Part shown: one piece after another, positions 26,884 to 36,151 of the stretch
How positions within the stretch are numbered: the stretch's first letter is position 1
Layout of the letters: every line of letters starts with the position of its first letter
Assembly: GCA_020247545.1 (NCBI GenBank)
Contig: JADCIX010000046.1
Span: 62,001 to 126,000, forward strand
DNA from: Rhodocyclaceae bacterium
GTDB lineage: Bacteria > Pseudomonadota > Gammaproteobacteria > Burkholderiales > Usitatibacteraceae
Direction of reading: 5' to 3'
Length of the DNA stretch: 64,000 nucleotides
Made by a program: the position numbers and the translations under genes
The notes under the pieces: model-generated
What the model was told of the DNA's origin: nothing
Database searches by the model: none
The model's input: only the letters and a program-made list of their open reading frames with translations

Positions 26884-29061
26884 TTACTGTTGAGATAATC
26901 TCGGCGTACGCTCGTCAGTTCTCGGCTGAGCTGCCCTCGTGTCGGTATGCGGCGCTCTGCCATCACCCGTAAGATTGCGCGCTGAGGGCTTGTCTTCGCG
27001 CGGCTCCCTAGGCTTGCCGATGGTGGTGACGGGGGGCTGAATTTGCGTTGGAGCACCACGATTTACTTCTGGGCGCGGAGGGGGCACGTAGGATCCCTCT
27101 CCCCTCGCCGCTCTTGGTTCGACCCCTCGGGATTCGCCGCGCGTTTCTCGCTCTCCGCGCTCAAAGCGATCCATGCCATCGGTCCGTTCAACCCTTTCGC
27201 GGCGATTCATTTCACGTTGCATCGGCTGACCGTCGACGCGAGGCGACTCGATCCGTTCGCCACGCCAATTCGGCGTGGTGCCTTGTGATGGAATCGTGGT
27301 GACCGAGTACCCATGGTTTGAGAGTATGGGTGGGGGCGGCTCAGCAACAGGGGCGTTGGGTGACGGATATGTCGGGGTGGAAGACGCCAGAGGCCTTGGA
27401 TTGGGCTTTGGACGCGCGATAGGCATCACCGGCTCACCCGTATTGGAGGGGTTCGGCGTGATGTTTAGCGAACCTGGCGCGGCGGGAACCATGGGCACAA
27501 CTGGAGTGCCGGGCACCGGGATTGAAGTCGGCTGGACGGGTTGTTGCGTCGTTTGCGCACCCACCTGCGACCGAGGGGTTTCACCATAGACCCACGCCGG
27601 ACGACGTACGCTAGGCGCTTCGCCGGCGACTGCGGTTGGTCGCGGTAAGGCACCTGTTGCCGTTTGTGTCGGGGCCGAGGGGGGGGCGGTCGGAACCCAC
27701 GTCTGCGTATTGCCTTGCGCTACGTCCATCGGATCACGAGCGGGCTTTACCATGCGCCCGTTTGGACCGCCGCTGATCGTCGCTGAACGCCACACCGGTT
27801 CACCGCGCACCACCACGTTTTGGTTCACTAGGGTGCCTCCCGAACCTTGATTTAGGTATTGGGTTGGTGCGGTGACGATGGTGTTGTTGGTGATGTAGTT
27901 AATGTTTCGGATGTAGGTTGTGCTGGTGGTGTAGGTGGGGATGAAGTGCTCACGCGGCGCGAGGGGAAACCAGCCGATTGGCGCTCCGACACTAATGGAG
28001 ACACTAGTGTTGCCATTGCCGTACCAGCCGACAAGCGCAGGCGCATAAACCGGGCGGTGGTGAAATCGGCCTGGCGCCCAATACCAACGAGCCCGAATCT
28101 GCACCCAGCGTCCATAGTGAAAGGGGGCAAAGCCCCACGGTGCTTCGTCGATCCAGGTCCATCCCCATGGGCGCACATAGGACCACGCACCATAGCGGTA
28201 AGGCACCCATCCCGAAGCAACAACGCGCGGCGTCCACAGTCGGCCATACTCTGGCTCGTCAATCCAATCGCCGTGTGAATCAAGTTCCTCGTAACCGGTC
28301 ATGTATGGCGAGATGATGCGTTCGGATGCGTAACGTTGATGGGCCTCATCCCAACGCAGATCGCGACTCTCTGCCCATCGGTCAAACGCGAACTCGCTTG
28401 CAGGGTCAAACGAAAAGGTCGTCGCGCCGCCGGAGATGCTCAAACGTAACGATTTACCGGTTTCGACCTTGAGTCGCGCGCTGCCATTGTCGAAGCTCGC
28501 CTGACCAGCATAGACAGAGATGCGTGTCTCGTTGCGGTCTTGAGTTGACTCCAGACGATAGCGACCGCTTTGCTCAAGTGTCCACGTGCCACTGTCTGTC
28601 TCGATGCGGAATTGATCGCGGTAGGTGTCATCTGTGCCGGGTCGGTGGGCGTAAGCTCGCACACGAATGTTGATGTTGCCACGCTGCAAGTACAGACTGG
28701 TGTGGACGTCATCGATTGCGATGAAATCGAGAATAGTGTCCGCATCTAACCTGACTGCCGAGGCTCCCAGACGCACCTCAGCGCGACTTGTTCCATTCGT
28801 CCACAGGGAGTTCTTGCTCGTGACCGGAAAATTCATGCGCGCTTTTCGCCAGCCTTCCTCACGGTCGGCAAAGAAGGAAACGTCACCGTCGATGAAGCCG
28901 ATTCGTCCAACTCTCGAGGGGGGCGGGGTGGAGTCAGCGCTTATCGCAAATGACGACATCGCCAGTATTAGTGTGGCCAACGTTAGTCCCGCCGATGCGA
29001 CGACTCTGCGGGCGGTTGCCAGAGTAGATGTTAAAAGAGATGTTGCGGTGCGGAAACGCAT
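26884..29061 (-). CDS. FecR and DUF6600 domain exported protein
   Basis: 725-residue exported protein. Signal peptide at residues 1-40 ending near ISADS. A FecR-like beta domain follows (residues about 45-240: GDVSFFADREEGWRKA, LWTNGTSRAEVRLGASAVRLDADT, SGTWTLEQSGRYRLE). The DUF6600-type region (about 260-430) is rich in Trp, Tyr and Gly in short repeats such as WGWTWIDEAPWGFAPFHYGRW. The rest (430-725) is Pro/Thr/Arg-rich and disordered, with a strongly charged tail. The ATG at 29061 has GGAG upstream. Function unknown; divergent from the coiled-coil/AsmA gene. Confidence 0.85.
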   Translation of the reverse strand: MRFRTATSLLTSTLATARRVVASAGLTLATLILAMSSFAISADSTPPPSRVGRIGFIDGDVSFFADREEGWRKARMNFPVTSKNSLWTNGTSRAEVRLGASAVRLDADTILDFIAIDDVHTSLYLQRGNINIRVRAYAHRPGTDDTYRDQFRIETDSGTWTLEQSGRYRLESTQDRNETRISVYAGQASFDNGSARLKVETGKSLRLSISGGATTFSFDPASEFAFDRWAESRDLRWDEAHQRYASERIISPYMTGYEELDSHGDWIDEPEYGRLWTPRVVASGWVPYRYGAWSYVRPWGWTWIDEAPWGFAPFHYGRWVQIRARWYWAPGRFHHRPVYAPALVGWYGNGNTSVSISVGAPIGWFPLAPREHFIPTYTTSTTYIRNINYITNNTIVTAPTQYLNQGSGGTLVNQNVVVRGEPVWRSATISGGPNGRMVKPARDPMDVAQGNTQTWVPTAPPSAPTQTATGALPRPTAVAGEAPSVRRPAWVYGETPRSQVGAQTTQQPVQPTSIPVPGTPVVPMVPAAPGSLNITPNPSNTGEPVMPIARPKPNPRPLASSTPTYPSPNAPVAEPPPPILSNHGYSVTTIPSQGTTPNWRGERIESPRVDGQPMQREMNRRERVERTDGMDRFERGERETRGESRGVEPRAARGEGSYVPPPRPEVNRGAPTQIQPPVTTIGKPREPREDKPSARNLTGDGRAPHTDTRAAQPRTDERTPRLSQQ

Positions 29062-29372
29062 TTCGACTCCGGCGAATTTGTCTCTCCGGGCGTTCCAAAG
29101 AGACGTGGTTGGCAGGCAAACAATGTTAATTAACGTAAAACGCCATGGCGCCGCGCACCGTTGACACCACCCATGCCACTCAGCGACCAACACGCGTTCC
29201 GAAAATTGGGGATAAATCGGCTATGAAGAACGCCTATTTCATGCGAACATATCCACAGGGTTCATAAAGCGCTACGAAGACTAGCCTAGCGCCTGCCGCA
29301 ATCGGGCCACAGCGATTCGCTGATGTGTCACCCCGCGTTGGCGGATGCTGTAGCACTGGCATTTGGAAGAGT
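29062..29372. promoter_or_regulatory. Divergent intergenic region upstream of the coiled-coil/AsmA gene
   Basis: 311 bp between two divergent genes, no supported ORF. A 10-base palindrome GTTAATTAAC at 29125-29134 lies on the FecR side. An AT-rich patch around 29200-29275 may hold the promoter of the rightward gene. No clear hexamers were assigned. Confidence 0.45.
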
Positions 29373-32300
29373 ATGGACAAACAGACAGTCTTTACGAAAA
29401 CAGCTAAAGGCCTCGCTCAGGTCAATCAGAAGCCCCAGTCGTTGTCACGCCAACTGACGAACGTCCTCCGGGCAATTGACGGTCGGACATCTATCAGTCT
29501 GTTGTCGGATAGGGTTGGCCTTGAAGTTCCGGCGCTTGAAAAGTGTTTGATACAGTTAGGGAAGGACGGGCTTATCAAGGTCTTCGAGACCAGAGTCGAA
29601 CAACCGTTACCTCCATTTGAGGACGACGACTTAGACTTTACTGTGCCGGGAAGGATGGCACCATATTTGTTGGAGCCGGCAGTCACGTTCGGCCCCTCGA
29701 AGTACCGTTCGCCTGCGCAAAACGAGCAGGTAGCGCGTGCTGACAAACCGATGCCGCCAAGGCAAAACGAGGCTGCAGTGGTTGGCATCGAGTCTATTGC
29801 GCAAAGGAAGCAAGCGGCAGACGCTCGGATTGCGGTCGAAGCCATGACGGCTGCAAGTACATCTGCGCATAAGGTGTTGCCCGAAGCGCGGGCTCGTTCA
29901 GAACGGGAAGCGCAGCTACGTGCCCGATTGGAAGTTGAGTCTAGGTTGGCGGAGGAGACGCGTAATCGTGCCGAGATCGCTGCTCCAGCGCAGCACCCGT
30001 CCAATGGGCCACGAGCCGAGCAGGCTGCCGCACATAAAGCACTCTCTGAGAACCGTGCAAAAGCAGAGGCTGAGGCAATAACGCTGGCTGTTGCCAAAGT
30101 AACGATTGAGAGCCAACAAAAAGCGCTTTCCGAGATGCGCACCCTTGTCAAGACAGCCTCGAAACGCCAGGAAGAAGAGCTCGCTTTCGAACAGAGTACC
30201 TTGCGCACCCAACTGAAAGCAGAGATTGAAGCCAAGGTGCAAAAATTTGAGGCGATAGCAAAAGCGCGCGCCGAGATTGACGCCAAACTCTTGCTCGCGG
30301 ATCAAGAGGAGCGGCTACGTGCAGAAATGCAAGCGCGTCTGGCTGAAATTGAAGCCGAAAAAGTACGGGTCGAGATTGAAGCGCGCGAGATGGCGGAAGC
30401 CAATGCCGCCGCCGCTGCTGCGGCAGCGGAGTATGCGGCGCGACTCAAGGCTGAGGAAGAGGCAAGGCGACGGGCCGCGGAAGAAGCTGAAGCTCGCCGG
30501 GAGCGAGATGCTGCTGAGCGTCAACGCTTGGAAATTGCAGTTGAAAAAGTCCAGATCGAGATTGAGGCGCGCAAGAAGGCGGAAGCCAAAGCCGCTGCTG
30601 CCGCTGCCGCAGCAGCGGGGTTCGCGGCGCGACTCAAGGCTGAGGAAGAGGCAAGGCGACTGGCCGAGATCGCCGCATCGGCCCAGCGCCTGACAGATGT
30701 GCAGCAAGCCGAGCGGGCTGCCGCACAGAAAGCGCTGGTTGACGCCCGTGCAAGAGCGGAGGCTGAGGCAAAAGCGTTCACCGCTGCCAGAGAAAAGATA
30801 GAAACCGAGAAAAAAGCACTTTCCGAAGCGCGCACCCAACTGAAGGAAGAGATTGAAGCCAAAGTGCGTGCCGAGCTGGAGGAACTGATCAAGTCCGACA
30901 ATGAGACAGGTGATAAGGCAGAGGTGGCAGCGGCGATCCGAGCGGAAGCGCGTGAAGAGGCACGTCGTCAACTTGAAGAAGAACTCGGTGTTGAGCAGAG
31001 TTCATTAGCAAAAATAGAAGCCACAGCGAAAGAGCGCGCCGAGATTGACGCCAAACTCATGCTCGCGGAGCAAGAGGAGCGGCTACGTGCAGAAATGCAA
31101 GCGCGTCTGGCTGAAATTGAAGCCGAAAAAGTACGCGTCGAGATTGAAGCGCGCAAGATGGCGGAAGCCAACGCCGCCGCCGCCGCTGCCGCAGCAGCGG
31201 AGTTTGCAGCGCGACTCAAGGATGAGGAAGAGGCAAGGCGACTGGCCGAGGTCGAAGCTGAGGCTCGCCGGGAATGGGATGCTGTTGAACGGCAACGGTT
31301 AGAAGCAATTGCGCGGGATGAAGCGGCTGCGAGAGCGACGGCTGTTGCGGACGCAAAAGCTGCGGCGGATGCAATGGCGGCGATGGCCGAGCGGCTGAAG
31401 GCCGCTGAGTCGGAGACGCGCGCCGAAGTCGAAGCCGCTGTCGCGGAACGGCGTAAAGCCGAGATGCGACGCACGTTTCGCTTGGAGGCGCGTCTGCGTG
31501 ATGAAGCGGAAAAACGGCAGCGCGCCGAAGCAGAGCTGCGAGCTAAGCTCGACGCCGAAGCCACGCTCGTCGAGCAACGGATTGCAGAAGAGCGTGAAGC
31601 GCGCGAACTTGCTGAAGCCAAAACATACGCAGACAAACGTGCAGAAGAGGTACATCGACGGGCGCAGGTCGCGCGCCTGAAGGAACTCAACGAGCAGGCG
31701 AAGCGCAGCGCGAATCAGCTGGCAGAAGTGGTCGATGGAAAACGTAAGCGGCCAAAGGCTAAGAAAGAGATGCCAGTTGGAACCGTAATCACGTTGGGTA
31801 TTGCTGCGATGATCGTACTCGCATTGGCATTGGTGCAGGTGGTGCCACTTGGGGTAGTCAATACCAAGTTGGAAAAGGCGCTAACAGCCTGGGCGCATGA
31901 TGACGTGTCATCGGCAAACATGCGCGTTGGTTTGTTCCCCAAGCCGCACGTAAAGTTGGACCAGATCATGATCGGCAAAGCGTTTGACGCGAAGGCGGCG
32001 AGCGGCAAGCTGTACATGGATATTGGCTCCATTTTTGGCGACAAGATTGTCATCGACTCGCTGGAATTGAGCGACGTAACGATCACAGCCGAAGCATTGC
32101 CCCGTGCGCTGAAGTGGGCGGACGCCGAGGGTCGCGGTAGCCAAATTGAGATCGACAAAATTGTGTTGAGAGGGCTAAATCTAGACATTAAGGGGCTCAA
32201 CTTGGAGCCCTTTGACGCTGAACTCGAGTTCGACCAGAAGGGCAAGATTTCGCGCGCCAGCGCGCGGACACGTGATGGCAAGTGGTCGCTGGAAACCTCT

Positions 32301-33017
32301 GTCGATTTGAACAGTCGACCGCCTGAAGGTGGGATACAACCTTGGGTGGTAGATTTTGCAGCGCGTAATTGGACGCCGCCGCTGGGGCCCGGGATTCCAT
32401 TTGCTTCAATTTCGGGGAAAGGAAGCTGGTCCGGTCAAGAGATTTTTTTTCCGGAAATGGAAGCGAAATTACTCGACGGCGCAGCCACGGGAAATTTGCG
32501 GATCACGCTACCCTCGGCACCCACCGCCAAAGGCCTGTTGCTCGCGCAGTCAGAGTTCAAGGTTGCGCGGGTGAAAGTGGACCAACTCGTCGGGGCGTTC
32601 ACTCGCGACATTGCGCTTTCGGGCCGGATGGAAGGCAGCTTCGTGGCGACGGCGTCGGCGGGTTCCATCGGAACACTGCTGAATTCGCCGGTGTTAGTCG
32701 GCGCACTTCAGGTAGGCGAAGGCTCGATGTCAAACGTCGACTTGGTCCAGGCGATGCGAAATCCCGGTAGCGTGGGCGGTCAAACGAAGTATGCCGAGTT
32801 AACGACGAAGGTGCGTGTGGCCGACAACGTCATTCGCTTTGAATCACTGAAACTTTCCGGCGGGGTGTTGCTTGCGGGGGGAAGTGTCACCGTCGGCCAA
32901 GGCGCGCTTAGCGGCAAGATAATCGCCGAAATCCGCTCGAATGTGGCGCAAGATCGCGCCGTATTTAGCCTAGGCGGCAACGTTGCGCGGCCCATCTTGA
33001 AACGCGGCGGCTGGTGA
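29373..33017 (+). CDS. Winged-helix / long coiled-coil / single-TM / AsmA-like fusion protein
   Basis: 1214 residues in four parts. Residues 1-75 look like a winged-helix or DUF-type N-domain (LTNVLRAIDGRTSISLLSDRVGLEVPALEKCL). Residues about 150-795 are an almost uninterrupted Ala/Glu/Arg/Lys-rich coiled coil with internal repeats. Residues about 802-825 are one transmembrane helix (VITLGIAAMIVLALALVQVV). Residues 826-1214 resemble the AsmA C-terminal beta-groove domain (SGRMEGSFVATA, FESLKLSGGVLLAGGSVTVGQG, LSGKIIAEIRS). Predicted topology: coiled coil in the cytoplasm, AsmA domain in the periplasm. The ATG at 29373 follows GGAAG. An MsbA-like ABC exporter begins 66 bases downstream. The molecular role is inferred, not known. 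Confidence 0.85.
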   Translation: MDKQTVFTKTAKGLAQVNQKPQSLSRQLTNVLRAIDGRTSISLLSDRVGLEVPALEKCLIQLGKDGLIKVFETRVEQPLPPFEDDDLDFTVPGRMAPYLLEPAVTFGPSKYRSPAQNEQVARADKPMPPRQNEAAVVGIESIAQRKQAADARIAVEAMTAASTSAHKVLPEARARSEREAQLRARLEVESRLAEETRNRAEIAAPAQHPSNGPRAEQAAAHKALSENRAKAEAEAITLAVAKVTIESQQKALSEMRTLVKTASKRQEEELAFEQSTLRTQLKAEIEAKVQKFEAIAKARAEIDAKLLLADQEERLRAEMQARLAEIEAEKVRVEIEAREMAEANAAAAAAAAEYAARLKAEEEARRRAAEEAEARRERDAAERQRLEIAVEKVQIEIEARKKAEAKAAAAAAAAAGFAARLKAEEEARRLAEIAASAQRLTDVQQAERAAAQKALVDARARAEAEAKAFTAAREKIETEKKALSEARTQLKEEIEAKVRAELEELIKSDNETGDKAEVAAAIRAEAREEARRQLEEELGVEQSSLAKIEATAKERAEIDAKLMLAEQEERLRAEMQARLAEIEAEKVRVEIEARKMAEANAAAAAAAAAEFAARLKDEEEARRLAEVEAEARREWDAVERQRLEAIARDEAAARATAVADAKAAADAMAAMAERLKAAESETRAEVEAAVAERRKAEMRRTFRLEARLRDEAEKRQRAEAELRAKLDAEATLVEQRIAEEREARELAEAKTYADKRAEEVHRRAQVARLKELNEQAKRSANQLAEVVDGKRKRPKAKKEMPVGTVITLGIAAMIVLALALVQVVPLGVVNTKLEKALTAWAHDDVSSANMRVGLFPKPHVKLDQIMIGKAFDAKAASGKLYMDIGSIFGDKIVIDSLELSDVTITAEALPRALKWADAEGRGSQIEIDKIVLRGLNLDIKGLNLEPFDAELEFDQKGKISRASARTRDGKWSLETSVDLNSRPPEGGIQPWVVDFAARNWTPPLGPGIPFASISGKGSWSGQEIFFPEMEAKLLDGAATGNLRITLPSAPTAKGLLLAQSEFKVARVKVDQLVGAFTRDIALSGRMEGSFVATASAGSIGTLLNSPVLVGALQVGEGSMSNVDLVQAMRNPGSVGGQTKYAELTTKVRVADNVIRFESLKLSGGVLLAGGSVTVGQGALSGKIIAEIRSNVAQDRAVFSLGGNVARPILKRGGW
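30266..30470 (+). repeat. Direct repeat, copy 1, inside the coiled-coil gene
   Basis: About 205 bases nearly identical to 31034-31241; the offset is 768 bases (256 codons) rising to 771 after one extra Ala codon in copy 2. Encodes AEIDAKLLLADQEERLRAEM and onward. Reading frame is kept, so the copies are an internal duplication of coiled-coil sequence. Confidence 0.9.
30561..30668 (+). repeat. Partial third repeat copy in the coiled-coil gene
   Basis: About 108 bases matching the second half of the long repeat: the poly-Ala block, FAARLKAEEEARRLAE. Its end (AAGGCGACTGGCCGAG) matches copy 2 better than copy 1, which suggests stepwise duplication or conversion. Confidence 0.8.
31034..31241 (+). 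repeat. Direct repeat, copy 2, inside the coiled-coil gene
   Basis: Near-identical partner of 30266-30470. Differences include one additional Ala codon and a few third-position changes, so the duplication is fairly recent or maintained by gene conversion. Confidence 0.9.
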
Positions 33018-33083
33018 TTGATTGGCGGCGCGTTACCGCCATCTTGGAAATGGTGCTTTCGCCCATACAATATGTGGGTGAAT

Positions 33084-34967
33084 ATGTCGAGCTCTTCAAG
33101 GTCCTCGCCTTCCGCCGCCCCTCGCGGCACCAACCAACCCACCGCAGCCGCCGTGACGCCGACCTCAGCGCCGGTGCCCAGTCGCGGCCTAAAAAAGCTT
33201 TTCTCGTTGCTAGGATTTTTGCTGCCGTATAAATGGCGGCTCGTATGGGCGTTGGTTGCTTTGGGGGTGGCCGCATCGACGGTGTTGTTGATTGGCCAGG
33301 GCCTCAAACACGTCATCGACGAAGGCTTCTCTGCGCAGAACGCAGCTACGCTGGATTCAACGTTGTTTGCTTTGTGTGGAATGCTGCTGGTGCTGGGCGC
33401 ATCGACGTACCTTCGTTACTACTTGATGACGTGGATCGGCCAGCGATTCGTGGCGGACGTTCGGCGCGCGGTGTTTGATCATTTGTTGGTGTTGTCGCCG
33501 GGTTTTTATGAACGCACGCGGACCGGCGAGGTCATCTCGCGCTTAACCAACGACACTGCGGCAATCGAGAATGTTGTCGGTGGCGTGTTTTCGTTTGCGT
33601 TGAGAAATTTGGTCCTGCTGATCGGCGGGCTGGTGATGATGTTTGTAACCAGTGTGAAGCTGTCAGTTTTGGTTGTGTGTGTCATTCCGTTGGTGATGGC
33701 ACCGATTGTGCTGCTCGGAAGACGCGTACGAAAACTCTCGCGGGAAGCGACCGACCGTGTTGCCGATGCAAGTGCGTATGTCGACGAGACGTTGCACGAG
33801 GTGCGGACGGTGCAGGCCTACGTCCATGAAGCGGTTGACCGCGCGTCGTTCACCAAATATGCCGAAGCAATTTTTCATGTCGGCGAGAGAAAAGCGCGCA
33901 TCCAGGGTGCCCTAATCGCCGCAGTGATCGTTCTGGCGTTTGGTGCCATCGGCGGGATATTGTGGGTGGGCGGTCGCGATGTCATCCAGGGCCTGCTCTC
34001 ACCCGGCGCGTTATCTGCATTTGTGTTCTACGCGATTATTGTCGCCAATGCCAGCGCGGCGGTATCGGAAATGTACGGTGAGTTGATGCGCGCGGCAGGT
34101 TCCTCAGAGCGTTTGAGCGAGTTACTTGAGACTAAGCCGGAGGTCGCCGAACCCATCCGACCAGTGCGCATTGCTGACCTTGTAGACGTTAAAACCGCTG
34201 CGGTACAGACAACAACGAAGGTGCGACCTAACAGTGGCCACATCCTTCTGGATGACGTGACATTCCATTATCCTTCGCGCCCGGACACCCCTGCGCTTGC
34301 GCACTTTACTTTTGAAATCGCCCCTGGTGAAGTCGTGGCGCTTGTGGGCCCAAGCGGCGCGGGAAAAACTACCGTGTTTCAGATGTTGCTGCGCTTCTAC
34401 GATCCGCAATCTGGCTCGGTCAAGTTAAACGGCGTCGACATCCGTCAGGCGGCAATCGAGGATGTTCGCAGGCACATCGCATTGGTTAGCCAGGATCCGG
34501 TTATCTTCGCGGCAAGTGTTGCAGACAACGTGCGTTACGGAAATCTGGATGCAAGTGATACCGAAGTCAGGGCCGCCTGCGACGCCGCCTATGCCACGGA
34601 ATTTATCGAGACCCTACCGAACGGTTTTGATACCTATCTCGGTGAGCGAGGGGTTCGATTATCGGGTGGGCAACGACAACGTGTCGCTATCGCACGCGCG
34701 TTCCTCGCGGATCGCAGTGTATTGTTGCTGGATGAAGCAACCTCTGCGTTGGATGCAGAGTCCGAGCGTATGGTGCAGCTGGCAATGGATAAGCTGATGC
34801 AGGGCCGCACCACACTGATCATTGCACACCGTCTGGCGACGGTGAAGTCCGCCGACCGTCTGATCGTGATGGACCAGGGCCGCATTGTCAGTATCGGCAC
34901 ACACAACGAACTAGTGGCCGAAGCGGGACTGTATGCGCGCCTCGCGTCGTTACAGTTTGCGACGTAG
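33084..34967 (+). CDS. MsbA-type ABC exporter (fused permease and ATPase)
   Basis: 627-residue half-transporter, probably a homodimer. Six helices lie in residues about 35-330, with TRTGEVISRLTNDTAAIENVV as the usual coupling region. The ATPase domain has Walker A GPSGAGKT near residue 422, signature LSGGQRQRVAIARA near 526, Walker B LLLDEATSALD near 547 and the His switch IIAHRLAT. It belongs with MsbA/BmrA-like lipid or drug exporters. The first 35 residues are Ser/Pro/Ala-rich. ATG at 33084 is preferred over upstream TTG 33018 or ATG 33072. The preceding AsmA-like gene ends 66 bases upstream, so lipid transport is a reasonable inference. Confidence 0.9.
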   Translation: MSSSSRSSPSAAPRGTNQPTAAAVTPTSAPVPSRGLKKLFSLLGFLLPYKWRLVWALVALGVAASTVLLIGQGLKHVIDEGFSAQNAATLDSTLFALCGMLLVLGASTYLRYYLMTWIGQRFVADVRRAVFDHLLVLSPGFYERTRTGEVISRLTNDTAAIENVVGGVFSFALRNLVLLIGGLVMMFVTSVKLSVLVVCVIPLVMAPIVLLGRRVRKLSREATDRVADASAYVDETLHEVRTVQAYVHEAVDRASFTKYAEAIFHVGERKARIQGALIAAVIVLAFGAIGGILWVGGRDVIQGLLSPGALSAFVFYAIIVANASAAVSEMYGELMRAAGSSERLSELLETKPEVAEPIRPVRIADLVDVKTAAVQTTTKVRPNSGHILLDDVTFHYPSRPDTPALAHFTFEIAPGEVVALVGPSGAGKTTVFQMLLRFYDPQSGSVKLNGVDIRQAAIEDVRRHIALVSQDPVIFAASVADNVRYGNLDASDTEVRAACDAAYATEFIETLPNGFDTYLGERGVRLSGGQRQRVAIARAFLADRSVLLLDEATSALDAESERMVQLAMDKLMQGRTTLIIAHRLATVKSADRLIVMDQGRIVSIGTHNELVAEAGLYARLASLQFAT

Positions 34968-35194
34968 ACTAATCTCAAACACGCCATTCGGCCGACGTTT
35001 CCAGGCAGTTTCGTCGTAAGAAGCCCGCCGATAGGCGACTTTTGTGAGAAAAAACCGAAGGAATTTTTTCGTATCCATCTCGAACAGTCGTGTGGTCCGC
35101 CGGAGAGCTTGCGACAAAACCCGTAAAATCTGCGGTGACCACCGCGTTTGTGGCACCCGCTTGAATTGTCTCTACGCCGAGCAGAATCGATCCC

Positions 35195-35989
35195 ATGCCA
35201 GACGATACCGTCAATGACCCGCCAAAAGTAGTGTCCGCGCCGATCGTCTACCGCCATGAGTGGAATAGTCATCTGCTATCCATTCGTATTGCGCGTGATC
35301 CCGGTTACCGATTTACGCCGGGGCAGTTCGCACGCATTGGCCTCGCCGATGGTAATGGCGAAACAACATGGCGAGCGTACTCGATCGTATCCGCCCCCCA
35401 CGAGCCCTTTCTTGAGTTTTTCTTGGTGGTGCTTCCCGGCGGAAAATTTTCCGCCCGCGTTGCAAAACTTGCGATCGGTGAAGAAATTCTGTTGGAGAAA
35501 CCCGCCCAAGGATTTCTGACACTAGACAGATTCCGCGACGGTGCAGATCTATGGCTGATCGGTACCGGCACCGGTTTGGCACCATATATTTCGATGTTGC
35601 GTGAACCAACTACATGGAAGAGATTTCAGAATATGGTCATTGCGCTGTCGGTGCGCGAAGCGCGAGATCTTGCCTACGTCGATGAGATTGAGACACTTGC
35701 TGCGAGCCGCACCGCAGGCGAAGCGAAACTACATTTTGTGAAGTCGCTCACTCGTGACCAAGCGGCGACGCCGGCGTCGAACATTCTGCATGGCCGCCTG
35801 ACGACCTTGACGGAATCTGGCGAGTTGGAGGCAAACGCGGAGCTTGCCTTTGATCTAGACCGCTCACGCTTCATGTTGTGCGGCAATCCAGAGATGGTCG
35901 AGGCGATGCGAGCCATCCTTAAAGCGCGCGGGTTCGCCATGAATCGACGGCTCACCCCAGGCCACATCATTGTGGAAAATTATTGGTAA
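35195..35989 (+). CDS. fpr: Ferredoxin-NADP reductase
   Basis: FAD enzyme exchanging electrons between NADPH and ferredoxin or flavodoxin. 264 residues. The FAD-binding RAYSIVSAPHE is near residue 64, the NADP-binding GTGTGLAPYISML near 125, CGNPEMVEAM near 228, and the protein ends in the characteristic HIIVENYW, where the aromatic C-terminus stacks on FAD in bacterial Fpr proteins. It stands alone after a 227-bp gap. Confidence 0.93.
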   Translation: MPDDTVNDPPKVVSAPIVYRHEWNSHLLSIRIARDPGYRFTPGQFARIGLADGNGETTWRAYSIVSAPHEPFLEFFLVVLPGGKFSARVAKLAIGEEILLEKPAQGFLTLDRFRDGADLWLIGTGTGLAPYISMLREPTTWKRFQNMVIALSVREARDLAYVDEIETLAASRTAGEAKLHFVKSLTRDQAATPASNILHGRLTTLTESGELEANAELAFDLDRSRFMLCGNPEMVEAMRAILKARGFAMNRRLTPGHIIVENYW

Positions 35990-36151
35990 TACCTCGCTGG
36001 CAGATGACATCAAGGCTTTATTAGCTTTTCGCCAGCGGTTTTGTCTTGGGTCGTGGTACCTTTCCACTTCGCTCTGTTTCTGACCAAATCCCACGTGAAA
36101 ACTGAATCTATGCGAATTTTTCTGCGCAGCACAATCACGTTTGCGGAAAAG

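Noticed and set aside
30266-31241. Possible CRISPR-like or tandem-array structure
   Set aside because: The repeats are long, in frame and encode a coiled coil; there are no regular spacers.
30968-31690. Long minus-strand ORF (240 aa, Ser/Arg/Ala-rich) across the coiled-coil gene
   Set aside because: It is the antisense shadow of repetitive Ala/Glu/Arg codons; its composition follows from the plus-strand gene and it has no start signal.
34968-35194. Terminator between the ABC exporter and fpr
   Set aside because: Only A- and T-runs around 35048-35070 that could pair weakly; no convincing stem.
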